Origin: Glebionis coronaria
Lineage: Eukaryota > Streptophyta > Magnoliopsida > Asterales > Asteraceae
Assembly (NCBI GenBank): GCA_025667525.1
Contig: CM046875.1
Coordinates: forward strand, 529,877,079-529,941,078
Direction of reading: 5' to 3'
Length of the DNA: 64,000 bases
Each line of letters opens with the position of its first letter. Position 1 is the stretch's first letter. The notes under the pieces are model-generated. The model was given only the letters and a program-made list of their open reading frames with translations, was not told the origin of the DNA and did no database searches. Below are positions 32,553-44,014 of this stretch, piece after piece. The translations under genes and the position numbers were made by a program.

Positions 32553-33038
32553 TTACATATAACCCTTCATCTCCATATAATGGGAACTTACAGACTTTCC
32601 AAGAGCTTGCTTGCAGCTATGCAAAGCATCTACCAAGTCGTAGATCTCCACAGCTTGCGGCTTCTCTAACATAGCCTTGAGCTCATCAAGCATTCGCTTA
32701 GGTAAAAATAGCTCATACTTATGTTGAAGTGGAGGAGCCATTTTTCCTAACATTAAGGCACCCACCTCAGAGTGCTTCTGAATATTAGCAGCGTGTTCAA
32801 GCCTTTGCGCATCAGATGCTCCTTCAGCAAGATCCTCTGGATAAGGAGTAGTCAAGATATCGATAATACCCGCTACTCTCAAGACAATTCTTAGTGAGCG
32901 ATACCAATCATTGAAGTTTGGGCCAGTAAGTTTAGGACGATCAAAGAAAGCTTTGAACTCAGAACTTATAGTCATATTGTTTTCGGGTTGAGCAATTTCT
33001 ATAGAAATAAGTTTAAATATTAGTATTTTCGATAACAA
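32553..33038 (-). pseudogene. C1 gag N-terminal part
   Basis: 161 codons of copia Gag with FFDRPKLTGPNFNDWYRSLR and ALHSCKQALGKSVSSHYMEMKGYM. A stop at 32553 replaces a glutamate codon found at the matching place in C3, and the frame continues as QLIALGQPYDHN into the next segment. The true start is probably the internal Met before TISSEFKAFF. Confidence 0.85.
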
Positions 33039-34529
33039 AATACTTTCAAGAAAATATAATTACCCCGGTATAAAACCATATTATTTTCCTTGAATTCTAG
33101 AACTATATTTACATAAATCCATTACATCAGTTGATCTGCTAGTAATGAATGTACTCAACATAGCGACTTGTCAAACAATTCAATTGACAAACAGTTTTCA
33201 GTTTCTTGATATTTAAGGGATTTACATTGCCCAAAAAACGTTTTGCATTGTAAACATGTTTCATCCCTTCTGAATGCATTAAGTTTCCAGGTCTAACTGA
33301 GTAACTTAATTAAGTCGCCTAATATGAGTAACGTAAAACCATCATACGAATTCTCATTCTACAAATGTTTTTCTCTCCCTCAAAACATCACCGAAAAATC
33401 TCATTTGATAACGAAGTAATTTCAAGTGTCTGTCAATTAGGAGAATTCGACTTAAATTTTAAGGGTATAAATTTTGATGTCAAAATCAATGTACGGAGAA
33501 GCATGCATACAACTCCATAGCATTAGGCTTAATAAAACATTTAGTAAACTACTTCACGAGACTAAATTTCTGCATAAATTATGTTGAGGTATTGGTTAAA
33601 CCAATTAAAGGATTTATCCGGAACTATTCACAACGTACTTTTGCTAGAACTCGGCTACGCACAAAGCAATACCCTTATTCTTTGTGTTTTGGATGTGAAT
33701 TTGTGATAAGTCACCCTTAAGGTATAATTAAATTAATAATTTTAGGTAATTTGAATTTGACGCACATGCGAGCCAGGAATTTGGTTAGCGACTAATTGCA
33801 TAACACCTCCTTCCTTAACCGGGTACATGACCAGCGGTGCGTTATACCCACTTTATAGTTTGTCAAAAGGAGTAGGCCGTTAGATTATTATTGCAATTCA
33901 CCAATCAACTTAATCATATGTAATTTATATCTCTTTACAAATCATTATTTTAATATGATTTAGTCCATATTATTTCTTTTCATAAAAAACCCTTGTTTAC
34001 AACAATTCAACAATTTTATATATAAACAAGAAAAAAAACTAAATCATAAACACATAATAACCATTTATATGTGCAACAAATAAATCAAATAGCCACATGC
34101 ATACGATTTATTCAATAGTCATAAAATCTAGGTCTTTATATTCATATAAAAGTCTTCCCTAATTCTAGATTTATTGAATCAAATAATCACGTAGCACATA
34201 AAATCATATATATTTTATAATCCATGAAAACATGCACGTAATCATGGACTCCCCACAAATCTTAACAATTAAATCTCTACGGATCGTAACCATACATGAC
34301 ATAACAATTAATCATGCAATTTAATCTAAAATTATCCCACGTGTAATTTAGGGTTTCAAAACAACTCATTTTTTTATTAAAAATTCGGCCAAAACCCTAA
34401 TTTTTAAAAAACAAAACACTAATTTTATGAGAACCCAAAAAATATGTAGTTTTAACTCAAAACAATTATTAGTTAAAAAACTTTAGATTTTCGATAATTA
34501 TAACATGTTAAAACGGCTCTCGATGCCAC
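33039..34529 (-). other. C1 leader and primer-binding site
   Basis: Non-coding leader between gag and the 5' LTR. Next to the LTR the minus strand reads GTGGCATCGAGAGCCG (34529-34514), a degenerate tRNA-iMet-type primer site. The gag-proximal part resembles 63476-64000 in C3. Confidence 0.65.
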
Positions 34530-34978
34530 TGAAGGTTTATTAACATCATAACAATTATATAAAACCCAAAACGAGATTAAAGCACATATATCGGAAGTGA
34601 TTTAACAAGATTATAATAATAACACAATTATAATTAATTGAATTGGGGTTACATACCTTTACGCTAAAGCAATTCCACAAGACGAAGAACGAATCACCAA
34701 TTCAGGTTTATACCGTAATACATCAAGATATAGTCAAAAGTAAGACTATATTACGATCTTGTACACACGTAATACAACGAGCTAACCGTGATTCTAGCAC
34801 GTGAAAACCGAGCTACAACGCATGTAATTAATCTACCCAACAACCCTAGAGAGGGACTAGGACTAGATTATATACACAATCGATCAACCAAGAAAAACCA
34901 ACCAAAACCCTTCCTGGGTTTAGGCTTGCGATCGAACGAAAGAGAGAGGGGAAAGAGAGATTAAAGTTGTGTAGATTA

Positions 34979-36380
34979 TCTATACTACATTATAAAGGGT
35001 GTATCCCTTTGGTTGAAAGTTGAAAATGTTGAATGGTTGAAAAATGTGGGTCCCACTAATCTATATCTATACTACATTATAAAGGGTGTATCCCTTTTGT
35101 TGAAAGTTGAAAATATTGAATGGTTGAAAAATATGGGTCCCACTAATCTATATCTATAATACATTATAAAAGGTGTATCCCTTTGGTTGAAAGTTGAAAA
35201 TGTTGAATGGTTGAAAAATGTGGGTCCCACTAATATATATCTATACTACATTTTAAAGGGTGTATCCCTTTGGTTGAAAGTTAAAAATGTTGAATGGTTG
35301 AAAAATGTGGGTCCCACTAATCTATATCTATACTTCTATACTACATTATAAAAGGTGTATCCCTTTGGTTGAAAGTTGAAAATGTTGAGTGGTTGAAAAA
35401 TGTGGGTCCCACTAATATATATCTATACTACATTTTAAAGGGTGTATCCCTTTGGTTGAAAGTTAAAAATGTTGAATGGTTGAAAAATGTGGGTCCCACT
35501 AATCTATATCTATACTACATTATAAAGGGTGTATCCCTTTGGTTGAAAGTTGAAAATGTTGAATAGTTGAAAAATATGGGTCCCACTAATCTATATCTAT
35601 ACTACATTATAAAGGGTGTATCCCTTTGGTTGAAAGTTGAAAATGTTGAATGGTTGAAAAATGTGGGTCCCACTAATCTATATCTATACTACATTATAAA
35701 GGGTGTATCACTTTGGTTGAAAGTTGAAAATATTGAATGGTTGAAAAATGTAGGTCCCAGTAATCTATATCTATACTATATTATAAAGGGTGTATCCCTT
35801 TGGTTGAAAGTTGAAAATGTTGAATAGTTGAAAAATATGGGTCCCACTAATCTATATCTATACTACATTATAAAGGGTGTATCCCTTTGGTTGAAAGTTG
35901 AAAATGTTGAATGGTTGAAAAATGTGGGTCCTACTAATCTATATCTATACTACATTATAAAGGGTGTATCCCTTTGGTTGAAAGTTGAAAATGTTGAATG
36001 GTTGAAAAATATGGGTCCCACTAATCTATATCTATACTGCATTATAAAGGGTGTATCCCTTTGGTTGAAAGTTGAAAATGTTGAATGGTTGAAAAATATG
36101 GGTCCCACTAATCTATATCTATACTACATTATAAAGGGTGTATCCCTTTGGTTGAAAGTTGAAAATGTTGAATGGTTGAAAAATGTGGGTCCCACTAATC
36201 TATATCTATACTACATTATAAAGGGTGTATCCTTTGGTTGAAAGTTGAAAATGTTGAATGCTGGAAAAATGTGGGTCCCACTAATGTATATTTATATTAC
36301 ATTATAAATGATGTATCCCTTTGGTTGAAAGTTGAAAATGTTGAATGCTTGAAAAATGTGGGTCCCATTAAAAACTACTA
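34979..36380 (+). repeat. 87-bp tandem repeat array (about 16 units)
   Basis: Each unit runs roughly CTATACTACATTATAAAGGGTGTATCCC...GGTCCCACTAATCTATAT. I count 16 GGTCCCAC-like landmarks between 35048 and 36360. The first unit is the Helitron's own 5' terminus, so the array repeats the element end. 87 is a multiple of 3, so the array reads open with a 29-residue period (ENVEWLKNVGPTNLYLYYII). This is almost certainly not a real protein. Confidence 0.93.
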
Positions 36381-36621
36381 CATGCAAATCTTATTCATTA
36401 AAAAAGATATAAACTTTCGTTAATTAAACAAATGGCACCCTTTCATCCAATTGAAACATACTTATAAGATATTTTGAATTATAACATGTTACAATGCTTT
36501 GAAATAAAAGTTTAATCTTTTGACGTTATATTTTGAACTTCACCGAAACACTTACCACAATATCGCATCGTGTTAATTATCTGTTGCTAGACAATTTCCG
36601 CCGCTATGCGCGGGTACTCGT
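36381..36621 (+). other. Unique 3' portion of the Helitron
   Basis: AT-rich, non-coding, ending in the terminal hairpin. No gene seen. Confidence 0.6.
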
Positions 36622-37027
36622 CTAGTGAGGGATAAGGAGGTGTATTTATAGGCCTTAAACCCATTGTAGCCCAAGTGAATAAAAGGCAACTTTTGCCCCT
36701 CCCCTTTTGGAGCCCTAACCGACCGACCAAACACCCCCCATGGGGTGTTCCGGAATCTTCCATCCTTCTTCCTTTATATTTCTCTTACTATATATTATTT
36801 AACACTCGTTAATACTTAACTATTAATTAATTAACGATCGTTAAAGTTATATAGTTACTTGCTCGGTTTAATTTAATAAATACATAAATATATATTTATT
36901 AAATAAATTAATAAATACAATAAATATATTTATTAATTAAATTAACTCTTTACGTATTGTGTGCAATCCCGTACTCTCGAGTTCGGTCCTATCACACGAC
37001 TATTAAATATAAGTCCATAAACTTACA

Positions 37028-38406
37028 TTTAGATGAATACTGTAAGATAAATAAATGTATACATTGATTTACCAGATAGTTTAGGTTCTTATTTTGCAAG
37101 TTTGGACTAAAATGACGTTGACTTGTTTCAATACTTAGGATAACATTATAATCCTACATTTTAACTACATATTGTTAAATATATGAACATTATAAAAAAT
37201 ATTAATGAGAAAGGTTGGTTTCACTTAGATTAATTTAACACTTGCTCTGTAATGTTTGCCAATCGAGAATTTCCAACTCAAGAATGCAAAGATTAAAAAA
37301 CTGATCTTAACTTGTAGAGGTCATCAGAATGTTATTTACTCGCAAAGTTTTGTAGTGCTAATGTACATGGTCAGTAACGGAGCTATATCACCGAGGGCAA
37401 ACCTATGTATTAGGTCCGGGGTGGCGGCGCTCTCCATGGTTTGACCAAAATAACCCGATTACAGTGTATTTTTCTTGGATTTTGGCAGTTTTTTTAAATG
37501 CCTCCATTCGGAACACAAATTGCCCCTACTCACACATTGAAATCTAACTTTTGACACTCTAAAATCTAAAAATCCTCTATTTTTAATTTAAAATATTCAG
37601 TTTTTAGCCTTGCTATTGTCAAAAAAAATTATCCCCTACTGTCCAATTTTATTCGTCCGTCACTGTATATCACCATGCTTGCCACTCTCGGTATAGTTGG
37701 GATCCATAGAGGAACTCTATCAACATGCTCGAATAAAATTGTTTCAGTTTACTACTATCATCGAGATAAAATTGGTTTTCTATTTCATTTTTCTCAAGGT
37801 TTCCTATATTATATGAATTTTTTTCAAAGATTGGTATTTTTCAAAACAAACTATCAAAACATGTGAACATTATCATACGGTTTATCTAACAAAACTGATG
37901 TGCCTTAACAAAATATGATACAACATAAAGCTCGACATTAATTCTAGCATAATAATAAACACAAAATAAAATAAAACAATAATCACTAACCTTGAAAATC
38001 GTTGTTTATGAACATAACACAAATTTAGGCCCTGGAATAGCTTGTTTAGAATGATACTAATCATATAATTGTATTGCGTAGGATTTTTAATTTGATATGG
38101 GTTTTATGTCACACGGGGTTTTTTGTTGTTCCTTCATCACAAATCCGTTTGATTTATGGTTTGTGTTGCTTATTAACTGATTTGTCGATCAGATTGTTGC
38201 ATCAGTCGCCGACGGTGTGTTTAAATTGGTTTGTTCTTTTAGGGTTTTTCTTTAGTTCTTTGTTTTCGGAGAGAGTAAATGCAGAAGACGAGATTTAAGA
38301 TGAGTCGTTGATTATTTGACGTTGGACATGTGTCATTTTTATAGAATTTATGTTTTAAGATGATTTCTATAAAAAAGCTTCTTTTATATAGTAGGTTGAG
38401 GTAAAT
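37028..38406. other. Intergenic interval between C1 and the first TRIM
   Basis: AT-rich; the short frames here have no recognisable domain and no supporting context. Confidence 0.4.
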
Positions 38407-39071
38407 GTTATCCTTATAATGTAATCAAAAAAACAAGATCAATATATATATATATTATCTTTGTTATTTTACATGGTATCGGAGCTTTAGGCTCGACCCA
38501 TCACAAATTAGTTATCCTCCGGTCATTGATCACTCGTCGATGATTCGGTGGGATCCTGCTTAATTTTTTGTTCGCTTTATTGATTTAAATAATCAGCCTT
38601 TTGTATCCAATCAACCCTAGCATCCAAAACCCTAGCCGTCATAACACATCTCCTATTATATTGATTTAAGAATCCACAATTTCTTTTTCTCTCATTGCCG
38701 TTACTTTTTGTTTTGCCGTCGAAGACCATTTCATTTTCCGAAAATAGTTGGTCAAAAATGTCGCTCCTAACCTAAAGGCAAAGCAAGCCACGCAAAGGAG
38801 GAAGCCGCAAGTAGCGAAAACTACGCCGTCAAATACAATTTTACTTCCGTCTCAACAAACAACAAAGAAGATGATAAAAGAAGGCGCTTTCAACATATAT
38901 TCCAGTGTTAGATAATATAGTTGGCCCAGAACTTATTGTGGTTTGAGTCCATTAGGGTTAGGTTTTGGTTAGCTAGTTCAATAAACTATATGTTTATTAT
39001 AAAAACATATGCTATCCTTATAATGTAATCGCAAAAACACAATCAATTTATGTTCTCTTTGCTATTTTACA
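38407..39071 (+). mobile_element. TRIM-like miniature LTR retrotransposon (TRIM-1)
   Basis: The complete right LTR (38906-39071, 166 bp, TGTTAGATAAT...TTTTACA) shares its last 60 bases with 38407-38473, the tail of a 5'-truncated left LTR. TGGTATCGGAGC (38474-38485), a tRNA-iMet-type primer site, follows directly. The interior is only about 420 bp and non-coding. Short LTRs, a primer site and a tiny interior define TRIM elements. Its interior is related to that of TRIM-2 at 49588-50059. Confidence 0.8.
38906..39071 (+). repeat. Right LTR of TRIM-1
   Basis: 166 bp, TGTTAG...TTTACA. A truncated relative stands alone at 14219-14325. Confidence 0.8.
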
Positions 39072-40285
39072 GTTTGGTTTGTGTAAGAATATTTGGGATT
39101 GAGCGAGACAGCGAGTGGATAATAAGTTCCGTTGAAAGCAAGTTGCTAAGAGGTGGGTGGATAATCTATTTAACCTCAGTGCCATACAAATTACTCTGCA
39201 AACAAAAATTGGAGCGTCCGAACAATTTAATGAAAGTGTATTGAACATGGAAGCTAAATGTAACAGGAACGAGGTAGCTAGCTAGGTTGTGGTGGTGTTT
39301 GGGAGCGCGTTTTCGCACTCATTATCTCATTATTTCATTTCAAAAACGTAAATAAGCAGATTTGAGTGTTTGGCAAACGAAAGTACATAATCGATTATCA
39401 GCGTTTTAGAGCAATCAAAACACACTATTGCAAAAGTAGGTACCACGTGCTGTCAGGAAATGTGATTTTCCATGTCACCTTAAATTACATCACTGCCCTT
39501 GTATAAGGTTGTATTTGTACGTTTTTCTTATATGTCACTCATTGTCATAACATAAGAAGAGACTTCGCATGAGATCTCCATGAAACGTGTCACACATCCT
39601 TCTAAGTAACCAAAAAGTAAATACGTGTCTTGATCTCACAAAACCATCGAACCAAAAACTGCATCTATAATTTGATCTCATACAGCCCCCTAATCAAACC
39701 CAGAAATTAAATCAACACAACGACATACACAATACATCCGCCACTCTTTTTTCTCCTTCAGTTTTCACCAGGTGAGAAAATCAGTCGCCAGTGCTACAAG
39801 AAGTGGTAAAAGCTTCTTTAATCAAGAAGGTGTAGTTTTTCGCTTATTTTTTGTTAAATTAATCTCTGATTTAAAATTTGCAAATACTCATGAAAATTGG
39901 GTGTTTTATTTCAGAGATTACAATGATAATATGTGTCGACGGCTTCGTACGTTAGAATGATGGGTTACTCTAGTGGATATGATTTACAAAACAAACACCT
40001 GATTCTGTTATTAACAAGTAAGTGATTAAAAACTATACATGTTATTTCAGTTTTTTCAAATAAAGTTAACTTTTCATTTTTAACGTGAAATTTTGGGTTT
40101 TGTTGTGGGTTTTCGATTGTAGGTTATAGAAGATAAGCTGGTGGTTTGGATTAGTGATGGAATGTAGGGGGTCTGAAGCCGTGGGATACCGTCCTGAGGC
40201 ATATAACTTTTTTATTTGGGTTTTCGCTGCCAAATTGAATTGTTTGTGCAAAAAGTTGGTATGTTAGATTAAGGATTTTGGCTAA
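39072..40285. other. Intergenic interval
   Basis: AT-rich without a gene I can support. Confidence 0.4.
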
Positions 40286-40583
40286 TTGTTAAAAGGGATA
40301 AGACCAAAGATAGACCATGAACTTTCGAAAAATACTCGTTATAGCTTACGTACTAATTTAAATACCATTATAACCCATAAAACTTTACATAAACCTGCTA
40401 TTATCAGCCATGTTACCATTTTCAACTTGTTAACACCGGTAAAATTTGTAACACGTCATCATTTTTTATTTTTCATTTTTTAATCTTTGTTCATGAAGTA
40501 TCCAACCCTGAATTTGTGCCATTTTTTCTCTATGATCACTCGAAATCTCATCAATTCTCGCCTTCCATTCACATCTCCTTCAT

Positions 40584-40966
40584 TGTTGTCCCATGTATTT
40601 GTGATGATTAAGTAATGAAGAAAGAAAGAAAATAGATGAAGAAGAGATGAATTCCTAGAGAGAGAAAGTAGTGAGAGAAAGTAGAGAGGAGGTGATTAAC
40701 TTGATGAATATTAGATTAAGAAAAGATTTGTTACAAATGACCATCCACCCTCCTAACATGCTAGGAGGGTAGTATATATAGTCCACCCACATGCGGGCTT
40801 TAATGGACTATATATTGGGTCGGGCTTGTCTTTTGGACTTTAATTAGTTTAAATCCAAGCCCGTGAACCACGACTAATTAACTATCTATTACAACGTTCT
40901 AACTAATGTTACAATAATAACCTATGACCGAGCATTCTTGTTTGACTCAATATTTTGAGGCTAACA
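40584..40966 (-). repeat. C4 3' LTR
   Basis: 383 bp; it has a 13-bp GTGAGAGAAAGTA duplication absent from the other copy. Plus-strand ATCTCCCCCAA at 40967 is the purine tract of the minus-strand element. Confidence 0.9.
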
Positions 40967-43702
40967 ATCTCCCCCAATGTGAGGTCATACCCTTTTGATA
41001 TTTGAAGATCAATGAAGATTACGAATCTCATCATAAATGAGCCTTGAACGTGTAACAATAGTTTTGTTCCTTCATGTTATGATCTTTAAGCCTTGGTCGT
41101 TGTCTTTTGACTTTGTCTTTTAGTCTTGAGATCTTCAAATCATCCTTGACTTGTCATTGCCATCTTGCGATCTTGTGTCTTTATCCACATGCTCACACTA
41201 TCAATTGTTGGATAAGTCTTTGGGCATGAATATGTGGTTGTGAATCTTTGACTTTGCTGAGTACACCATGACGCCACCTTCTCGAGACAAAACATAGACA
41301 CGAACTGAATGGCTTTGACATTCATCCTAAATCGGTAGCGTTTTACCTCCGGTCGGTGAAGACCGTTATACGATATTAAATACCGTACCTGTGATTAGGT
41401 AGATTCAATTAAATACCTCCTTGACAGGGTTTCGCGGCTGTACTGGCCGTTATCTTTACTCGACCGTCTCAAAGCAAGACCGCGAACATAAAGAGTGAAT
41501 CAATTGGATAAATATCCCCTTGATTAAAGTCGTCAATTCAAATTCCTGGAACAAGTTTGATTCATTAAGAATCCTACCATTGTTGCTTTCCAGTTGACAC
41601 AAGTTTGATTCATAAGAATCTCACAAGTCACCTACCGTAGCGCTGTTTGATGTTGACGCTAGAAGGATTTCCATTCGTCACTGTGAGTATTAATGAATAT
41701 CACTCTGAATGTTCTGGCAAGACCATAAAGATATTTCATAGAAACCTGAAACGAGTTTGAATCAATTCAGAATCAAACCACTGTTGCTTTTCAGTTTTAC
41801 ATATGTTCAATTCATAAAGAATCTTACATATGACCTACCGTAGTGCTGTTTGATGTTAACACTGGAAGGATTTCCACTCATCATTGTGAATACTAAGTAG
41901 TATCACTCTGAGTGTTCTAGCAATATCACAGGGATATAGCGTAGGACTCTCTTGATCTTCATCCGTGTGTCCTAACGAGATTTGATTGATCTCTTGGCTC
42001 TAGACTCGATTTGTGCACTTTTAGTGGTCGGAGGCTGGAGTAGATGCCACCTATTCAATATCAACTATCTCGGAGTGAGAAAGTCAATAGAAGTCGTGTT
42101 GATCTCCGTGACAATAAAACAAACTTCTTTTGAGAGAAGCCTGAGTAGCTAGGAAAGGGTTGTGCTTCACATCACTGGGTCCATGATGAGTTTGTCTTCA
42201 TGATGGGTTGACCCGGTTTCTGCCTAAGTTGTATGGAGGGATTCTTTCTTTAGACCCTTTATCCTTACATTTTTTTCATTCTTCAACTCCTTCAATGCTT
42301 ACCAAGACATCATTAATAGCACCTTGTTGTGATTGTTCCAGTGCTATCATCAGTACTTAGTCGACATTCAGCTTCGTTCACATTCTACTCCATCTTTCCT
42401 AAGGACTTCTAATAATCTATTGGATTGTCCCTGGGAAGATCCCTCCGGTTCTGGTTGGATCATAGGACTTAATCCTAACCACCCTTTTGACACCAATAAC
42501 GTCGTGAATTAAAGATGTTGTGGGTATTTGATCGTAACCATGAAAACCACTTTAAATCCTAACAAAGTGTTTGAAAAACATTTAACACCTTGCTAGTTTT
42601 GTCGTTTCAGAAATGCCCCCCCCCCCCCCCCCCTTCACATGTGCATCGATAATCGAAAGTGTTTCGCACATGTTGGTAAGAGTTAAAGTGCTTGAGTCTT
42701 ATAGATCACATTTTAATCATATTTTCTCCCCCTATCTCTAATATATAAAATCTTTTGATATTAGAGATACCAAATTTGATTAAAATATATTGTGAAAAAT
42801 AGTCTTGAAAATCTTCGGAAGAAAGATGTGCTATTCTTTTGCATGAAGTTGAATTGCTCCCCCTCAAAAATTGATCCAATGGAATTGTCATTACGAGGAT
42901 TTGATCCACATTACACTTTTGAGGATAGGAGTTGTTGAACACACAATTTTTGAAAGATTTTGAATATCAATGAGAAATTCTTGAAAAAATTGTGTTCAAC
43001 GCTTTTTGAAAAATCAATTCTTTTCGACAAAAAGGTTTTTCTAAAGCATAAACTTGAGTTCATAGACTTTGAATGTCTTGACGAATCCACTCAAGTGTAA
43101 GAAGATTTAACTTCTTTTGCTAAGGGTAAGAGTACAAAAGCGTACACTCCCCCGTGAATTTAGATCCGGGTTGCAATCTGAAAGTGATTACAAGCCATTG
43201 TGTTGAGCTCAAAACATTGAATGTTTTGTGACAAGCTCAACCCGTGATAGATTGCTCTACCCGTTTGGTAGGATAAGTTATCTTTAAAGATACACTTTCC
43301 TTTATTTAAATTACGAGTTACAGTCTGACATTTAACTGTAAGTCGTTTACATGAGCTTAATAACTTTGAATGTTTTTAATGAGAGCTCATGACCGAGAAA
43401 ATTTATTTTCCCGTTGTTAAGGATAAGTTATCATCCGTGATCAACTTTCCTTTCTTGGAAGTACGAGTCACAATCTGAGGTAATTGTAAATCATTGAAAT
43501 GACATGTTTTGAAAAATATTTACAACTTTCATTCGAGCTTTATGTACACACCCGTGTCGTTATTGAGCGACATTTCTAGGTACGTCCATTTTATCGATAC
43601 TAAAAGACATGTCGAGAGGAATATTTTTGGTATTTTGAAAGTTTTTCCATTTTTTAATTTGTTTTTCTATGGATATTTACGTTTTATTATATTTTTGTTT
43701 TC
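40967..43702 (-). other. C4 non-coding 3' half with tandem repeats
   Basis: Where pol would lie there is no coding frame. Two diverged 200-bp units occupy about 41545-41943 (each with GTTTGATGTT(G/A)AC and GGATTTCCA). Two to three diverged units of about 150 bp occupy about 43158-43520 (each with TACGAGT or equivalent, GTAAGTC and GGATAAGTTATC). A run of 18 C is at 42616-42633. Confidence 0.6.
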
Positions 43703-44014
43703 TCAAGTTTTTCGAAAATAATCCAAAATAGACTTTTGTACAGCAGAAGAAGGTGATATCGAATTGGAACCCTTTGAAGAAGGAGAAGTGGGTTCAGAAT
43801 CCGCTGTTGTACCTGCAATCACAGAAGAAGAGTTTGCACATATACTAGAATTAGGAGTAACACATTCCTTTTCAGCGTGTAGAACAGTAGCATTAGTGCT
43901 GGTGCAGGTGTCATCACTCTTCTCTATTGGAATCCACTTAAGACCAACTTCCGTGAAGATCTGACCCGTTGGTTTCCACTGAAGACTAGATTTAGGAGTA
44001 GCTTTCTCTTTCAC
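43703..44014 (-). pseudogene. C4 gag-like C-terminal segment, frameshifted
   Basis: 103 codons in a frame shifted relative to the main gag-like frame. LQWKPTGQIFTEVGLKWIPI matches the pattern after the zinc motif in related copia gag proteins. It becomes a serine-rich tail and stops where pol should begin. Confidence 0.6.

Larger units (their letters stand above)
34979..36625 (+). mobile_element. Non-autonomous Helitron inserted in the C1 LTR
   Basis: A 1647-bp insertion starting TCTATACTACATT and ending GGGTACTCGTCTAG, placed between A (34978) and T (36626). Those are the defining Helitron ends (5' TC, 3' CTRR, A^T target, no target duplication). A short GC-rich hairpin (CCGC...GCGG) lies about ten bases before the 3' end. 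The empty site GTAGATTATGAGGG survives in the other C1 LTR at 27795-27808. No Rep/helicase is encoded. Most of its length is the 87-bp repeat array. Confidence 0.93.
16337..37027 (-). mobile_element. Copia element C1, minus strand, with two nested insertions
   Basis: C1 runs on the minus strand with its 3' LTR at the left (16337-28202, split by G2) and its 5' LTR at the right (34530-37027, split by a Helitron). Without the insertions it is about 8 kb with LTRs near 0.85 kb. The flanks TTTGG (16332-16336) and TTTAG (37028-37032) may be a decayed target duplication. Gag, protease, integrase, RT and RNase H are present in copia order but broken by stops and a frameshift. The first 215 bases of the two LTRs differ at roughly 13 positions, so it is older than G2. 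C3 at the right of the window is a close relative. Confidence 0.85.
34530..37027 (-). repeat. C1 5' LTR, interrupted by a Helitron
   Basis: Its two parts (34530-34978 and 36626-37027) together match the other C1 LTR. They are separated exactly at GATTA|TGAGGG by the insertion at 34979-36625. Confidence 0.9.

Noticed and set aside
35369..36241. Possible repeat-containing protein from long frames in the 87-bp array
   Set aside because: The frames are open only because the unit is 3n long. Units carry stops, and the array is part of a non-coding Helitron.
34979..36380. CRISPR array
   Set aside because: Units are contiguous 87-bp repeats without spacers, in a plant element.
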